A DNA stretch of 41,719 bases from Methylocystis sp. (GCA_016178015.1 JACOUB010000013.1:1-41719); one strand, 5' to 3'; positions 23,874-32,845 are shown, counted from the first letter of the stretch. Notes: generated by a model not told the origin, from the sequence alone. Numbers and translations: made by a program.

Positions 23874-25418
23874 ATGTGGTCAAGCCCCTACCCCACGGAA
23901 CTCCTCACCACCGCCCAGATGGCTCAGGCCGACCGGCTGACCATCGAGGGGGGCGTCGCCAGCATGGCGCTCATGGAGAAGGCCGCCGCCGCGATCGCCA
24001 GCGCCGCCGGCGCCATTCTCGCCAAAACGAGCGGACGACGCGTTTTGGTTTTGTGCGGGCCGGGCAACAACGGCGGCGACGGCTACGTCGCGGCGCGCCT
24101 GTTGCGCGAGCAGCGCTTCAAGGTCCGCGTCGCGGCGCTGACCAGCCCCGAGTCGCTGCGCGGCGATGCGCTCGAGGCGGCGCGGCGCTGGGACGGCAAG
24201 GTGGAGCCGGCGCAGACTTGCGATTTCCGCGGGACCGATCTGGTCATCGACGCGCTGTTTGGAACAGGCCTCGCGCGCGATCTGCACGGGCCGGCCGTCG
24301 TGCTGGTCGAGCGGCTCAACGCTTGGCGCCGGCAGACGGGACAGAAAGTCGTGGCCGTGGACATCCCATCGGGCGTCGACGGCACCAACGGCGCCATTCG
24401 CGGCGCCGCCGTGGAAGCCGACGCCACGATCACGTTCTTCCGCCTGAAGACCGGCCATCTGCTGCTGCCGGGGCGGCTCTGCTGCGGCGAGCTGTTGTGC
24501 GCCCATATCGGCATTCGCGCCTCGGCGCTCGACGTCATCGCGCCGCGGACGTTCGTCAACGAGCCCGCTTTTTGGCGCGCCGGCCTGCCGCTGCCGCGCG
24601 TCGACGCCCACAAATATGCGCGCGGGCACGCCGTCGTGGTCTCGGGCGGGCCGTGCGCGACAGGGGCGGCGCGTCTTGCGGCGCTTGCGGCTCTGCGCGC
24701 CGGCGCCGGTCTGGTTACGCTGGCGACGCCCGCCGAGGCGCTCGCCATCAACGCCGGCGCGCTCACCGCCGTCATGGTCCGCGTCGCGGACGGCCCCGTA
24801 GGGCTCGCCGCGCTGTTGGCGGATGCGCGCAAGAACGTCGTCGCGCTGGGGCCGGGCCTCGGGGTCGGCGAGGCGACGTGCGCGCTGACCGAGACGGCCT
24901 TGGCGCCCGGAGCGCATCAACGCGCCAACGTGCTCGACGCCGACGCGCTGACCAGTTTCGCGCCGGCCCCCGAGCGATTGTGGCGGGCCATCAAGGCGGC
25001 GCCCGGCCCGGTCGTCCTCACCCCGCATGAGGGCGAATTCGCCCGCCTGTTCGAGAGCGGCCGAGACGCGCGGGAAGCCGGCGGCGAGCGGCCATCGAAA
25101 CTGGAACGCGCTCGAAGTGCGGCGCGAAGTTCCGGCGCCGTCGTGCTGCTCAAGGGGCCCGACACGGTGGTCGCCGCTCCGGACGGGCGCGCCTCGATCA
25201 TGCCGGAGGCCTCGCCCTGGCTGGCGACGGCAGGCGCCGGCGATGTGCTGTCAGGGATCGTCGCCGGCTTGCTGGCGCAAGGCATGGAGGCCTTCGCCGC
25301 CGCCGCCTGCGCGGTCTGGATGCATGCGCAGGCGGCGGTGGTGTTCGGCCCCGGCCTCATCGCCGACGATCTGATCGACCGCCTGCCGGCAGTGTGGCGC
25401 GGGCTGTGTCCGGAATAG
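23874..25418 (+). CDS. nnr: Bifunctional NAD(P)H-hydrate epimerase/dehydratase
   Basis: The enzyme repairs hydrated NADH and NADPH. The 514-residue protein joins the two activities. The N-terminal YjeF_N epimerase (about residues 1-215) has LLTTAQMAQADRLTIEGGV, VLCGPGNNGGDGYVAARLL and VIDALFGTGLARDLHGPAV. The C-terminal ADP/ATP-dependent dehydratase (about 230-505) has ALGPGLGVGEATCALTETAL, VVLTPHEGEFARLF, VVLLKGPDTVVAAPDG and the kinase-fold motif ATAGAGDVLSGIVAGLLAQG with the catalytic aspartate near residue 457. Start ATG 23874 fits homologues. The 3' end overlaps the convergent phosphodiesterase gene by about 60 bp. Confidence 0.95.
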   Translation: MWSSPYPTELLTTAQMAQADRLTIEGGVASMALMEKAAAAIASAAGAILAKTSGRRVLVLCGPGNNGGDGYVAARLLREQRFKVRVAALTSPESLRGDALEAARRWDGKVEPAQTCDFRGTDLVIDALFGTGLARDLHGPAVVLVERLNAWRRQTGQKVVAVDIPSGVDGTNGAIRGAAVEADATITFFRLKTGHLLLPGRLCCGELLCAHIGIRASALDVIAPRTFVNEPAFWRAGLPLPRVDAHKYARGHAVVVSGGPCATGAARLAALAALRAGAGLVTLATPAEALAINAGALTAVMVRVADGPVGLAALLADARKNVVALGPGLGVGEATCALTETALAPGAHQRANVLDADALTSFAPAPERLWRAIKAAPGPVVLTPHEGEFARLFESGRDAREAGGERPSKLERARSAARSSGAVVLLKGPDTVVAAPDGRASIMPEASPWLATAGAGDVLSGIVAGLLAQGMEAFAAAACAVWMHAQAAVVFGPGLIADDLIDRLPAVWRGLCPE

Positions 25419-26217
25419 GCCGGCGTTCAGCGCGAGCGATCGGCGGAGAAAATCCTTCGAAAATGATCTGATCGGCCCACGACGCGGCGAAATCGGCCTG
25501 CGCTTGCGAGCGCACCGTCCAGGCGGTGACGGGAATTCCGATCCCCTCCCGGCACAGCAGCGGCGCCGTGGCGGGGAGATCGGCGACGTTCCAGGAGAGA
25601 AAATCGGGCCGCGTTCGCGGATAATGCAGGAAACCGGCCAGCTCCGATATGACGGCGGCGGCGACATTCGACCAGGCGAGGCCTTCGTAGCGAGCCTGCG
25701 CGACCATGCCGAGCGGGATGTGCGAAATGCCCAGCTCCCGCCGCTGGGCGCGCAGGGCGGCGACGACGTTCGCGTCGAAGCTCTTGAGGGCGAGCGGCCC
25801 ATCATAGGCCGCGACGATTTCCGCCACGCGCCGGACCAGCCGAGCATCGCCGTTGAAATTGCTCTTGATCGAGACGATGAGCGGCGTCCTGCCGCCGATG
25901 ATCGCCAGCAGATCGCCAAACAGCGGTATCGCGTCGGCAGTTTCGCATAATGAGAGCCGCGACAGCTCCGCGCCGGTGCGAGCGTCGACGCGCCCTTCGC
26001 CCAGCGTCAGCCGATCCAAGGTCTCGTCGTGAAAGACGACGAGTTCGCCGTCAAGCGTTGCGCGCACGTCGCACTCGATGGCGTAGCCCGCCGCCAGCGC
26101 TGCCTTGGCGGCGGAAATCGAATTCTCGATGACGCCTTGGGAGCGCTCGTGCAGGCCGCGATGGGCGATCGGCCGCGCCGTCAACCAGGGAAACGCGAGT
26201 GAGGATGTCTGGCTCAA
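25357..26217 (-). CDS. Glycerophosphodiester phosphodiesterase
   Basis: The 286-residue GDPD-family enzyme hydrolyses glycerophosphodiesters to glycerol 3-phosphate and an alcohol. The catalytic and metal residues are visible: H19-R20 in IAHRG, E31-N32 in VIENS, E48 and D50 in IECDV, and H63 in FHDETLDR. A (beta/alpha)8 barrel follows with KSFDANVVAAL near residue 149 and a final W-T-V segment (VTAWTVRS). No signal peptide is seen, so it is cytoplasmic (UgpQ-like). It overlaps the ridA-like gene upstream by 4 bp and the convergent nnr at its 3' end. Confidence 0.94.
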   Translation of the reverse strand: MSQTSSLAFPWLTARPIAHRGLHERSQGVIENSISAAKAALAAGYAIECDVRATLDGELVVFHDETLDRLTLGEGRVDARTGAELSRLSLCETADAIPLFGDLLAIIGGRTPLIVSIKSNFNGDARLVRRVAEIVAAYDGPLALKSFDANVVAALRAQRRELGISHIPLGMVAQARYEGLAWSNVAAAVISELAGFLHYPRTRPDFLSWNVADLPATAPLLCREGIGIPVTAWTVRSQAQADFAASWADQIIFEGFSPPIARAERRPIPDTARATLPAGGRSDRRR

Positions 26218-26699
26218 TCCATGATCTCGAAAATAGCGTCGATTTCGACCGCCGCGTCGAGCGGCAGTTGCGCCACCCCGACCGCGAAACGCGCATGACG
26301 GCCCGCCTCGAGAAGCGCACCAACCATTAAATCAGAGGCGCCGTTCAACACAAGCGGCAACGCGCCGAAATTCGGCGTCGAATTGATGAAGCCGCCGAGC
26401 CGCAGACAGCGCACGCGCGCAAGGTCGCCGCTCGCCGCCTTGGCGTGGGCGAGCAGATTGAGGGCGCAGCGAGCGCTCGCGGCCTGCCCCGCCGCGATGC
26501 TCACCTTTGCGCCGAGTTTGCCTTTATGGGCCGGTTCGATCGCATTGTTCGGCCCGAACGGCAGTTGCCCCGAAACGAAGACGAGATTGCCAGAGCGCGT
26601 CCATGGCAGATAATTGGCGACGGGCGCCGCCGCGACCGGAAGAACCAACCCTAAGGCGCCGAGCCGACCTTCGGGCGTGTTCGATGATTCGACGCTCAT
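26214..26699 (-). CDS. RidA (YjgF/YER057c/UK114)-family protein
   Basis: RidA-type proteins deaminate reactive enamines and imines that leak from PLP enzymes. The 161-residue product has the family fold: VANYLPWTRSGNLVFVSGQL, then the helix QAASARCALNLLAHAKAASG, followed by RLGGFINSTPNFGALPLVLNG. It closes with RHARFAVGVAQLPLDAAVEI, in which the conserved arginine is present. The glycine-rich N-terminal extension makes it longer than archetypal RidA (about 130 residues) and more like the RidA-2/Rid7 branch. It overlaps the phosphodiesterase gene by 4 bp, so they are co-transcribed. Confidence 0.9.
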   Translation of the reverse strand: MSVESSNTPEGRLGALGLVLPVAAAPVANYLPWTRSGNLVFVSGQLPFGPNNAIEPAHKGKLGAKVSIAAGQAASARCALNLLAHAKAASGDLARVRCLRLGGFINSTPNFGALPLVLNGASDLMVGALLEAGRHARFAVGVAQLPLDAAVEIDAIFEIMD

Positions 26700-26837
26700 G
26701 CGACCCTCCTACGACAATTTCCTCCAGACCGATGTGAAAAAACGCAATCCTGCCACGAAATCGCCGCGGACCCCACTGAGATTATGTTCCGCACGGTTGC
26801 CGCGCCACATTTCCTATCGCCGCCAGGCTCCTAATTT

Positions 26838-26872
26838 CACTCGAAGAATGAGCGTCTGCTTCGCTTCGAGTG
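26838..26872. other. 9-bp inverted repeat in the ridA-eipB gap
   Basis: CACTCGAAG (26838-26846) is the exact complement of CTTCGAGTG (26864-26872), with a 17-base spacer. It lies between the divergent ridA-like and eipB genes and could be an operator. Chance cannot be excluded. Confidence 0.3.
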
Positions 26873-26931
26873 CGGTCTGGCGTGGGTTCTGGGAATATGG
26901 TATCTGGCAAGCGCCACGAGCGAAAACGAAA

Positions 26932-26955
26932 GACCCGATAAATCCCTATCGGGTC
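26932..26955. promoter_or_regulatory. Perfect 9-bp hairpin with hexaloop upstream of eipB
   Basis: GACCCGATA and TATCGGGTC pair perfectly around AATCCC. It lies 31 bp before the eipB ATG, just upstream of its GGAGG ribosome site, so it would form in the leader RNA. It could be a post-transcriptional control element, an operator or a terminator for an upstream transcript. Confidence 0.45.
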
Positions 26956-26985
26956 AACCACAGCTTATTCGGAGGCCTTCGGCAC

Positions 26986-27819
26986 ATGGCTCCATCTCGC
27001 CTATCCGGCGCCGTCGTCGGCGCGTTCGCCTTCCTTGCCGTTCCCGCCGGCGCGGAGCCTGCGGGCGTTCTGGCGCCGCTTGCGGCGCATCGCGCGGTCT
27101 ATGACCTCACGCTGTCGAGTTCGACCGGCAACAAGGCTCCGGCTTCGGCGCGCGGACGCATCGCCTTCGATTTTTCCGGCTCCGCTTGCGAGGGCTATGT
27201 CCAGAATTTCCGCCAGATCACCGAACTGCAACCCGCCGAAGGCCCGCCGCGGCTCTCCGACATGCGATCGGCCACGTTCGAAACCGCCGACGGCAATGAT
27301 TTCCGTTTCAAGATTGAAACGAAAATCGACAATTCGCGGGCCGAAGACATCGACGGCAAGGCGAAGAAGGCGCCGGGCGCCGCGCTCTCCATAGACATCG
27401 CCAAGCCCAAACGCGCTCGCCTCGATCTCAAAAGCGAATCGCTGTTCCCCACGCAACATTTGCGCCGGATTCTTGCGGCCGCGCGGGCCGGCGAGTCCAT
27501 TCTCGAGGCCAAGGTCTACGACGGCTCCGGGGACGGCGCGAAGGTGTTCGACACCTTGAGCGTCGTCGGCAAAGCCTCGACCCGCGCGGTTGACGAGAAG
27601 GCGGCGCAAATCGACGCGCTCAAGTCCATGCGCCACTGGCCGGTGGCGATCTCTTATTTCGAGCCGGACAAGAAAGACCAACACCCGGCTTATGTCCTGT
27701 CGTTCGATCTTTACGAAAACGGCATTTCTCGCGCTTTGCGGTTGGATTACGGGGATTTCGTGCTGGCCGGCGAGATGCGGGAGCTGACGCTCCTGCCGGC
27801 CAAGACCTGCAAGAAATAA
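26986..27819 (+). CDS. eipB: Cell-envelope integrity protein EipB (DUF1849)
   Basis: EipB is a periplasmic beta-spiral protein that supports envelope integrity in Brucella and other alphaproteobacteria. The 277-residue product has a signal peptide (about 1-23, ending AVPAGA-EP). The mature part opens LAAHRAVYDLTLSSSTG and contains SACEGYVQNFRQITEL. HLRRILAAARAGESILEAKV follows, then DFVLAGEMRELTLLP. Two cysteines, in GSACEGY and in the final KTCKK, correspond to the conserved EipB disulfide pair. ATG 26986 was chosen because GGAGG precedes it and a signal peptide follows directly; the upstream open frame is unrelated. Confidence 0.93.
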   Translation: MAPSRLSGAVVGAFAFLAVPAGAEPAGVLAPLAAHRAVYDLTLSSSTGNKAPASARGRIAFDFSGSACEGYVQNFRQITELQPAEGPPRLSDMRSATFETADGNDFRFKIETKIDNSRAEDIDGKAKKAPGAALSIDIAKPKRARLDLKSESLFPTQHLRRILAAARAGESILEAKVYDGSGDGAKVFDTLSVVGKASTRAVDEKAAQIDALKSMRHWPVAISYFEPDKKDQHPAYVLSFDLYENGISRALRLDYGDFVLAGEMRELTLLPAKTCKK

Positions 27820-27831
27820 TAGAGGCGCGAA

Positions 27832-27988
27832 CCCTTCTCCCGCTCGCGGGAGAAGGTGGCGCGCGGAACGCGCGACGGATGAGGGTGGCAGCCCGCGCCA
27901 AATTCGCTGGATTCGGAAGGCGGCAAGCGCCCTCATCCGACCCTCGCTAACGCGAGGGCCACCTTCTCCCGTTGCACGGGAGAAGGGG
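27832..27988. repeat. Palindromic element B between eipB and mtkB (157 bp)
   Basis: Both ends are stem-loops (CCTTCTCCCG...CGGGAGAAGG) and the inner flanks are imperfect inverted repeats (GGATGAGGGTGGC on the left, CCTCATCC and GAGGGCCACC on the right). The architecture is that of element A but with different sequence. It fills the gap between two convergent genes, and may work as a two-way terminator. Confidence 0.8.
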
Positions 27989-28007
27989 CTCGGCTGACAT
28001 TCATGCC

Positions 28008-28895
28008 TCAGGCGCGCTTTAAGACCTTGGCGACGGTGGAGCCGAATTCGGCGGGATTCGGCGCAACCGTGAGGCCATGCGACTTCATGATTTCGGTCTT
28101 TTCCGCGGCGCTGTCGCCGGTCGCCGAAATGATCGCGCCCGCGTGGCCCATGCGGCGGCCCTTGGGAGCGGTCAACCCTGCGACGAAGCCAACTACCGGT
28201 TTGCTGAAATTCTGCTCGATCCAGGCGGAAGCCTCGGCCTCTTGCGGGCCGCCGATCTCGCCGATGATGAGCACCGCCTCGGTGTCGGGGTCTTGGTCGA
28301 ACAAAATTAGATGATCGAGGAAGGAGCTGCCGTTGATCGGATCGCCGCCGATGCCGACCGACGTCGAAATGCCGATCCCCAGTTGCGTCATTTGCGACGC
28401 GGCTTCATAGCCCAGCGTGCCCGAACGCGAGATCAGGCCGACCTTGCCCTGCTTGTAGATGTGTCCCGGCATGATGCCGAGCATCGCCTTGCCCGGGCTG
28501 ATGATGCCGGCGCAATTGGGTCCGACCATCATCGGCCGGCGATCCTTGGGATAGCGCATGAAGTAGCGCTTGACGCGCATCATGTCCTGCGCCGGGATGC
28601 CGTCCGTGATGGAGCAGATAAGCCGGATGCCGGCCTCGGCGGCTTCCATGATGGCGTCGGCGCAGAAGGGCGGCGCGACGAAGGTGATGCTGGTCGTGGC
28701 GCCCGTCGCCTTGACGGCTTCCTTCACCGTATTGAAGACCGGCACGCCGTGCTGAGCCCTGCCGCCTTTGCCCGGCGTGACGCCGGCGACGACCTTGGTG
28801 CCGTATTCGAGCATCTCCTTGGTATGGAAACTGCCCTTGTCGCCGGTGATTCCCTGCACGAGAATCGGCGTTTTTGCATCGATAAGAATACTCAT
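28008..28895 (-). CDS. mtkB: Malate thiokinase small subunit (malate-CoA ligase alpha)
   Basis: With MtkA this subunit activates malate to malyl-CoA in the serine cycle. The 295-residue protein is close to the succinyl-CoA synthetase alpha family: KTPILVQGITGDKGSFHTKE at the N-terminus, VGPNCAGIISPGKAMLGIMP in the middle and GRRMGHAGAIISATGDSAAE near the end, where His-251 (in GHAG) is the phosphorylated histidine. The second ATG (28895) is preferred to 28898 because GGAGG is better spaced and MSIL is the family start. It is the last gene of the serine-cycle run; ppc and mcl do not follow. Confidence 0.96.
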   Translation of the reverse strand: MSILIDAKTPILVQGITGDKGSFHTKEMLEYGTKVVAGVTPGKGGRAQHGVPVFNTVKEAVKATGATTSITFVAPPFCADAIMEAAEAGIRLICSITDGIPAQDMMRVKRYFMRYPKDRRPMMVGPNCAGIISPGKAMLGIMPGHIYKQGKVGLISRSGTLGYEAASQMTQLGIGISTSVGIGGDPINGSSFLDHLILFDQDPDTEAVLIIGEIGGPQEAEASAWIEQNFSKPVVGFVAGLTAPKGRRMGHAGAIISATGDSAAEKTEIMKSHGLTVAPNPAEFGSTVAKVLKRA

Positions 28896-28969
28896 CATAT
28901 CCTCCAGGCCTGGCTCGCTGTAAGCGACGGCCGCTCAATTGTCGGATTATCGGTTCACTTTGCCTTGGC

Positions 28970-30139
28970 TCATTTGGCCTTACGAAAAGCGGCGACGGCC
29001 TTTTGGGCGGCGTCCGCGAGCGTATCGGCGGTGATGATCGCGATGCCGCTCTCCTCGATGAGCTTGCGGCCCGCTTCGACATTGGTTCCGGCAAGGCGGA
29101 CGACCAAGGGCGCCGTGATCTTCGTCGCATGAACGGCGTCGATGACTCCCTGCGCGACCCAGTCGCAGCGGTTGATGCCCGCGAAGATGTTGACGAGCAC
29201 CACTTTTACGCGCGCGTCTGACAGAACCAGGCGGAAGGCGGTGGCGACGCGCTCGGCGGAGGCGCCGCCGCCGACGTCGAGGAAGTTGGCGGGATTGCCG
29301 CCGGCATGCTTGATCATGTCCATCGTCGCCATCGCCAGGCCGGCGCCGTTGACGATGCAGCCGATCTCGCCGTCGAGGCCGATGTAGTTCAGACTGTGCT
29401 CGGCGGCCTGCGCCTCGCGCGGATCCGACTGCGACGGATCGTTCATGTCGACGATGTTGCGGCGCCTAAAGAGCGCGTTGTCGTCGAACGACATCTTGGC
29501 GTCGAGCGCGAGAACCTTGTCTTCCTTGGTGACGACCAGCGGATTGATCTCCAGCATCGTGGCGTCACAATCGCGGAAGGCGCGATAGCCGCCCATGATG
29601 GTCTGCACGGCGCGCGACACCTGCTTTAAATTGAGGCCGAGCTGGAAGGCGAGCTCGCGCGCCTGGAACTGTTGCAGGCCGACCGCCGGCTCGACGATGA
29701 CTTGCAAAATGGCGTCCGGATCGGTCTTGGCGATGTCCTCGATGTCCATGCCGCCGTGCTTGGAGGCGATGACGCGAACGCGCTCCAGCTTGCGATCGAG
29801 AACGTAGCCGAGATAGAGCTCGCGCTCGAAGGCGTCGGCGACCTCGATGTAGACGCGCTGCACCGGCTTGCCTTCCGGACCGGTCTGCTTGGTGACGAGA
29901 CGCTTGCCCAACAGATCGCGCGCCGCCTGCTGCACTTCGTGATAGGTCCGGCACAGCTTGATGCCGCCGGCCTTGCCGCGCGCCCCGGCGTGGATCTGCG
30001 CCTTCACCGCCCAATGCGAGCCGCCGAGCTCGGTGGCGGCGTAGACCGCCTGATCCGGGCTGAAGGCGACCGTCCCCGGCGGCACCGCCACCCCGTGACT
30101 GGCCAGCAATTCTTTCGCTTGATACTCGTGAACGTCCAT
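28970..30139 (-). CDS. mtkA: Malate thiokinase large subunit (malate-CoA ligase beta)
   Basis: The 389-residue beta subunit carries the ATP-grasp domain of the CoA ligase. It opens [20 protein letters not shown] and contains [14 protein letters not shown] near residue 52, [20 protein letters not shown] near 205, and [20 protein letters not shown] with LDVGGGAS near 260-290. [20 protein letters not shown] closes the CoA domain. The genomic setting next to mtdA and fchA distinguishes it from SucC of the TCA cycle. ATG 30139 matches homologous starts and has GGGGGA upstream; the longer frame to 30250 overlaps fchA. Confidence 0.96.
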   Translation of the reverse strand: MDVHEYQAKELLASHGVAVPPGTVAFSPDQAVYAATELGGSHWAVKAQIHAGARGKAGGIKLCRTYHEVQQAARDLLGKRLVTKQTGPEGKPVQRVYIEVADAFERELYLGYVLDRKLERVRVIASKHGGMDIEDIAKTDPDAILQVIVEPAVGLQQFQARELAFQLGLNLKQVSRAVQTIMGGYRAFRDCDATMLEINPLVVTKEDKVLALDAKMSFDDNALFRRRNIVDMNDPSQSDPREAQAAEHSLNYIGLDGEIGCIVNGAGLAMATMDMIKHAGGNPANFLDVGGGASAERVATAFRLVLSDARVKVVLVNIFAGINRCDWVAQGVIDAVHATKITAPLVVRLAGTNVEAGRKLIEESGIAIITADTLADAAQKAVAAFRKAK

Positions 30140-30176
30140 GTGTTCCCCCTTAGCGGAAATCGAACCGGCCCGCAGG

Positions 30177-30806
30177 CTACGCGCCGATTTTGGTCTTGAC
30201 GGTCTGATAGACCGATTCTGTGGCGGCCGCGGCCTGAGCGAGCAGCGCATTGACGTCGGCGAGCTGTTGTTCGGCGAAGTCTCGATCCTTGATGGCCTTG
30301 GCGTTGATGAAGACGTTCAACGCCGAACTGCGCAGGCCCGCATTTGCGGCGAGAACCGCGACGCCGGCGTCGCTGATGACGTTGAGATTGCCCTTTTCGG
30401 CCGCGATGGCGGCAAGGGCGATGACCTCCCAGCAGGCCTTGCAAGCCCGCAATGGCGCGAGCGTCGCGCTTTTCAGCGCGGCTTGGATCGCGTTGGCGCG
30501 CACAGCCTTCTCGGCATCGGTCGCGCGCGGCAAGCCATAGGCGCCCATGACGGCGTTGAAGGCTGCGACATCCTCCTCGATCGCGCCGGTCAATTCGGCG
30601 CGCAATTGCTCGGCGTTGGCCAATACGGCCTGAAGGTCCGCCTCGACCTCGGCGTAGTTCTTCTTGCCGATGGTGAGATTGCACACCATCGAGACGAGCG
30701 CCGCGCCGATGGCGCCGCAAACGGCCGCCGCGCCGCCGCCGCCCGGAGTGGGCGTCTCGCTGGCGAGACCATCGAGAAAATTCGCGATCGAGCTGCTCTT
30801 GGTCAT
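30177..30806 (-). CDS. fchA: Methenyl-tetrahydrofolate cyclohydrolase (FchA)
   Basis: FchA interconverts methenyl-H4F and formyl-H4F between FtfL and MtdA in the C1 assimilation route. The 209-residue protein belongs to the FchA/formimidoyl cyclodeaminase family: [20 protein letters not shown] near the N-terminus, [20 protein letters not shown] near 40-59, an [14 protein letters not shown] helix, and a final [20 protein letters not shown]. Length is standard. It lies between mtdA and mtkA, 3 bp after mtdA, in the arrangement known from Methylobacterium. Confidence 0.96.
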   Translation of the reverse strand: MTKSSSIANFLDGLASETPTPGGGGAAAVCGAIGAALVSMVCNLTIGKKNYAEVEADLQAVLANAEQLRAELTGAIEEDVAAFNAVMGAYGLPRATDAEKAVRANAIQAALKSATLAPLRACKACWEVIALAAIAAEKGNLNVISDAGVAVLAANAGLRSSALNVFINAKAIKDRDFAEQQLADVNALLAQAAAATESVYQTVKTKIGA

Positions 30807-30809
30807 AGC

Positions 30810-31670
30810 TTACGCCATCGCCTTGGCTTGCGCGTAGATTTCTTCGGCGTCGAGCACCCGATCGGCGCGCTCGAACAACTGGCCGATGCAGGCGCGATGC
30901 AGCTTCAGCTTAAGGCCGCCGGCGCCGAGCGCGCCGATCACGATCTTGCCGTGGCGTTCCTTGGCTTTGTCGGTCGCCTCGACGCCGCCGACGCCGAGCG
31001 GCGGCTGCGCGTTGCAGTCGGCGATGAGCTCGATGTTGGAATTATCCTGCCAATGCTTAGGCTCCAGCAACTGCACGCCGATGGCGCCTGCCGCGAACAC
31101 GATGTGCGCGCCCTTGATCGCCGCCGCGCGCGCCTCATAATCGAACGCCTCGATCGGCTTGGGGTTGACGCCGAACCGATCTTTGACGGCCTTGCTCGCC
31201 GCCTCGGCGCGTTGCCTGACGCGCGAGGTGATGGCGACTTCGGCGCCTTCCTTGGCGAGCAGCGCGGCGGCGCGCAGGCCGACCGGCCCCGTGCCGGCGA
31301 GAACCACGGCCTTCTTGCCGGCGAGCGGCTTCGCCTTGGCGAGCAACGCGACGGTCGCGCCGGCCGTGGTGTTGGAGCCGTTGCTGTCGAGCATCGCCGA
31401 CACGCGGAAATTGCCGAAGAAACGCTTTTTGACCGCTTCGAACAGCTCTTCTCCGGCAGCCATATTACCGCCGCCGACAAAGATCGCCGTGAACTGCTTC
31501 TCTGCCGGCCCGCGCGTAAAGATCGCGCCGTCGACCAGCGCGCCGACATTGGCCGGCGTGACGCCGCCATAGCCGATGACGTGGTCGGCGCCGCCGTCAT
31601 AGCCGACGACCGTGTCGAACACGCTCGGCGCGGGGTCGGTGTCCAGCAAGAACAATAGTTTCTTCGTCAT
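30810..31670 (-). CDS. mtdA: NADP-dependent methylene-tetrahydrofolate/methylene-H4MPT dehydrogenase
   Basis: MtdA oxidises or reduces methylene-H4F using NADP(H). The 286-residue protein starts MTKKLLFLLDTDPAPSVFDT and has a Rossmann nucleotide motif KAVVLAGTGPVGLRAAALLA near 128-147, followed by SRVRQRAEAASKAVKDRFGV. A SMLDSNGSNTTAGATVALLA segment is typical of MtdA-type enzymes. ATG 31670 follows the family start; upstream in-frame codons fall in a palindromic repeat. It sits directly before fchA and after hprA, but is separated from hprA by element C. Confidence 0.96.
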   Translation of the reverse strand: MTKKLLFLLDTDPAPSVFDTVVGYDGGADHVIGYGGVTPANVGALVDGAIFTRGPAEKQFTAIFVGGGNMAAGEELFEAVKKRFFGNFRVSAMLDSNGSNTTAGATVALLAKAKPLAGKKAVVLAGTGPVGLRAAALLAKEGAEVAITSRVRQRAEAASKAVKDRFGVNPKPIEAFDYEARAAAIKGAHIVFAAGAIGVQLLEPKHWQDNSNIELIADCNAQPPLGVGGVEATDKAKERHGKIVIGALGAGGLKLKLHRACIGQLFERADRVLDAEEIYAQAKAMA

Positions 31671-31702
31671 AATGGTCTCATTCCTGCGAGCGCTCCGGCG
31701 CT

Positions 31703-31841
31703 CGTCATGGCCGGGCTTGTCCCGGCCATCCACGCCGAGCCACTGCGTAACGGCGGCAAGTGGAGCGGCAGCATTACACGAGCGTTTTCAGCGTTCCGCA
31801 ATCTCGCGGCGTGGATGCCCGCGACAAGCGCGGGCATGACG
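31703..31841. repeat. Palindromic element C between mtdA and hprA (139 bp)
   Basis: The outer ends are inverted: CGTCATGGCCGGGCTTGTCC...CACGCCG on the left and CGGCGTGGATGCCCGCGACA...CATGACG on the right, each with its own internal hairpin (GCCGGG...CCCGGC and GCCCGCG...CGCGGGC). This layout is typical of paired REP-like (BIME-style) repeats in alphaproteobacteria. It interrupts the serine-cycle run and may partially terminate transcription or stabilise mRNA segments. Confidence 0.8.
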
Positions 31842-31873
31842 GTGTCAGCAATCAGGGTCATTTGTATTCACTT

Positions 31874-32815
31874 TCAAGCTGTCACCACATTCTGCGGCTT
31901 GCCGGCGACGAAGGCCTCGATGTTGTCGATGAGCTGATCGGCCAATATCTGCATGGCCTCCTGGCTCGCCCAGGCGACATGCGGCGTTAAGATGAAGTTC
32001 GGCAGATCCGCATCCAGCAGCACATTGCCGGTCTTCGGCGGCTCCACCGTCAACACGTCGAACCCGGCGCCGGCGATGACGCCCGTCTTGAGGGCGTGCG
32101 CCAGGGCGGCTTCGTCCACCAGGCCGCCGCGGGCGGTGTTGATGAGAATGGCGCTGCGCTTCATCGCCGCCAATTGCTCGGCGCCGATCATGTTGCGCGT
32201 TTCCGGCGTCAACGGCGTATGGAGAGTGATCACGTCGCTCTCCTTCAAGATCGTGGCGAAATCGACGAGACCCGGCTGCGCAATGACGTCGTAAGCGATC
32301 ACCGTCATCCCCAGAGCTTCGGCGCGCTTGGCGATCGACTTGCCGATTGCGCCATAGCCGACGATGCCGAGCGTCGAACCGGCGATGTCGTGAATCGGGT
32401 GCGAAAAGAAACAGAACTGGCGCGCCTTCTGCCACGCGCCGGTCCGCACATCGTCGCGGTAGGCGACAAGATTGCGCCGCAGCGCGAACATCAACGCGAT
32501 CACATGCTCGGGAACGGTGTTGAACGCGTAATTGCGAATGTTGACGACCGTGACGCCGTGGCTCTGCGTATAGGCCTTGTCGATCACGTCGGTGCCGGTG
32601 GCGGCCACCGCGATGAGCTTTAGATCGGGCAGTTGCGAGAGAGTATCGGCGCGCAACGGCACTTTGTTGGTGATGGCGATGGTCGCGCCCTGCAGCCTCG
32701 CTACGACGTCATCGGCCGAGGTGACCGCATATTCGGTGTAGCTGTGCGTGAAATTCGGCGAGCGCACCCTGGCGTCAACGGTCTCGCGGTCGAGGAACAC
32801 GATCTTGTGCGACAT
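31874..32815 (-). CDS. hprA: Hydroxypyruvate reductase (glycerate dehydrogenase)
   Basis: HprA reduces hydroxypyruvate to glycerate in the serine cycle. The 313-residue D-2-hydroxyacid dehydrogenase has the NAD motif GIVGYGAIGKSIA (GYGAIG at 153-158). The catalytic trio is R229 in INTARGGLVDE, E258 in LTVEPP and H279 in LTPHVAWAS. ATG 32815 follows the family start (MSHKIVFLDRETVDA). It lies downstream of sgaA in the operon and upstream of mtdA. Flanking palindromic elements on both sides separate it from its neighbours. Confidence 0.96.
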   Translation of the reverse strand: MSHKIVFLDRETVDARVRSPNFTHSYTEYAVTSADDVVARLQGATIAITNKVPLRADTLSQLPDLKLIAVAATGTDVIDKAYTQSHGVTVVNIRNYAFNTVPEHVIALMFALRRNLVAYRDDVRTGAWQKARQFCFFSHPIHDIAGSTLGIVGYGAIGKSIAKRAEALGMTVIAYDVIAQPGLVDFATILKESDVITLHTPLTPETRNMIGAEQLAAMKRSAILINTARGGLVDEAALAHALKTGVIAGAGFDVLTVEPPKTGNVLLDADLPNFILTPHVAWASQEAMQILADQLIDNIEAFVAGKPQNVVTA

Positions 32816-32845
32816 TCTGATTTTCCAATATCCTAAGGGCGAACT

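Noticed and set aside
23876..25030. Long plus- and minus-strand frames overlapping nnr
   Set aside because: They are alternative frames of the nnr gene, rich in arginine and without domains.
30138..31658. A 506-codon plus-strand open frame across fchA and mtdA
   Set aside because: It is antisense to two clear serine-cycle genes, with composition typical of a GC-skewed shadow frame and no ribosome site.
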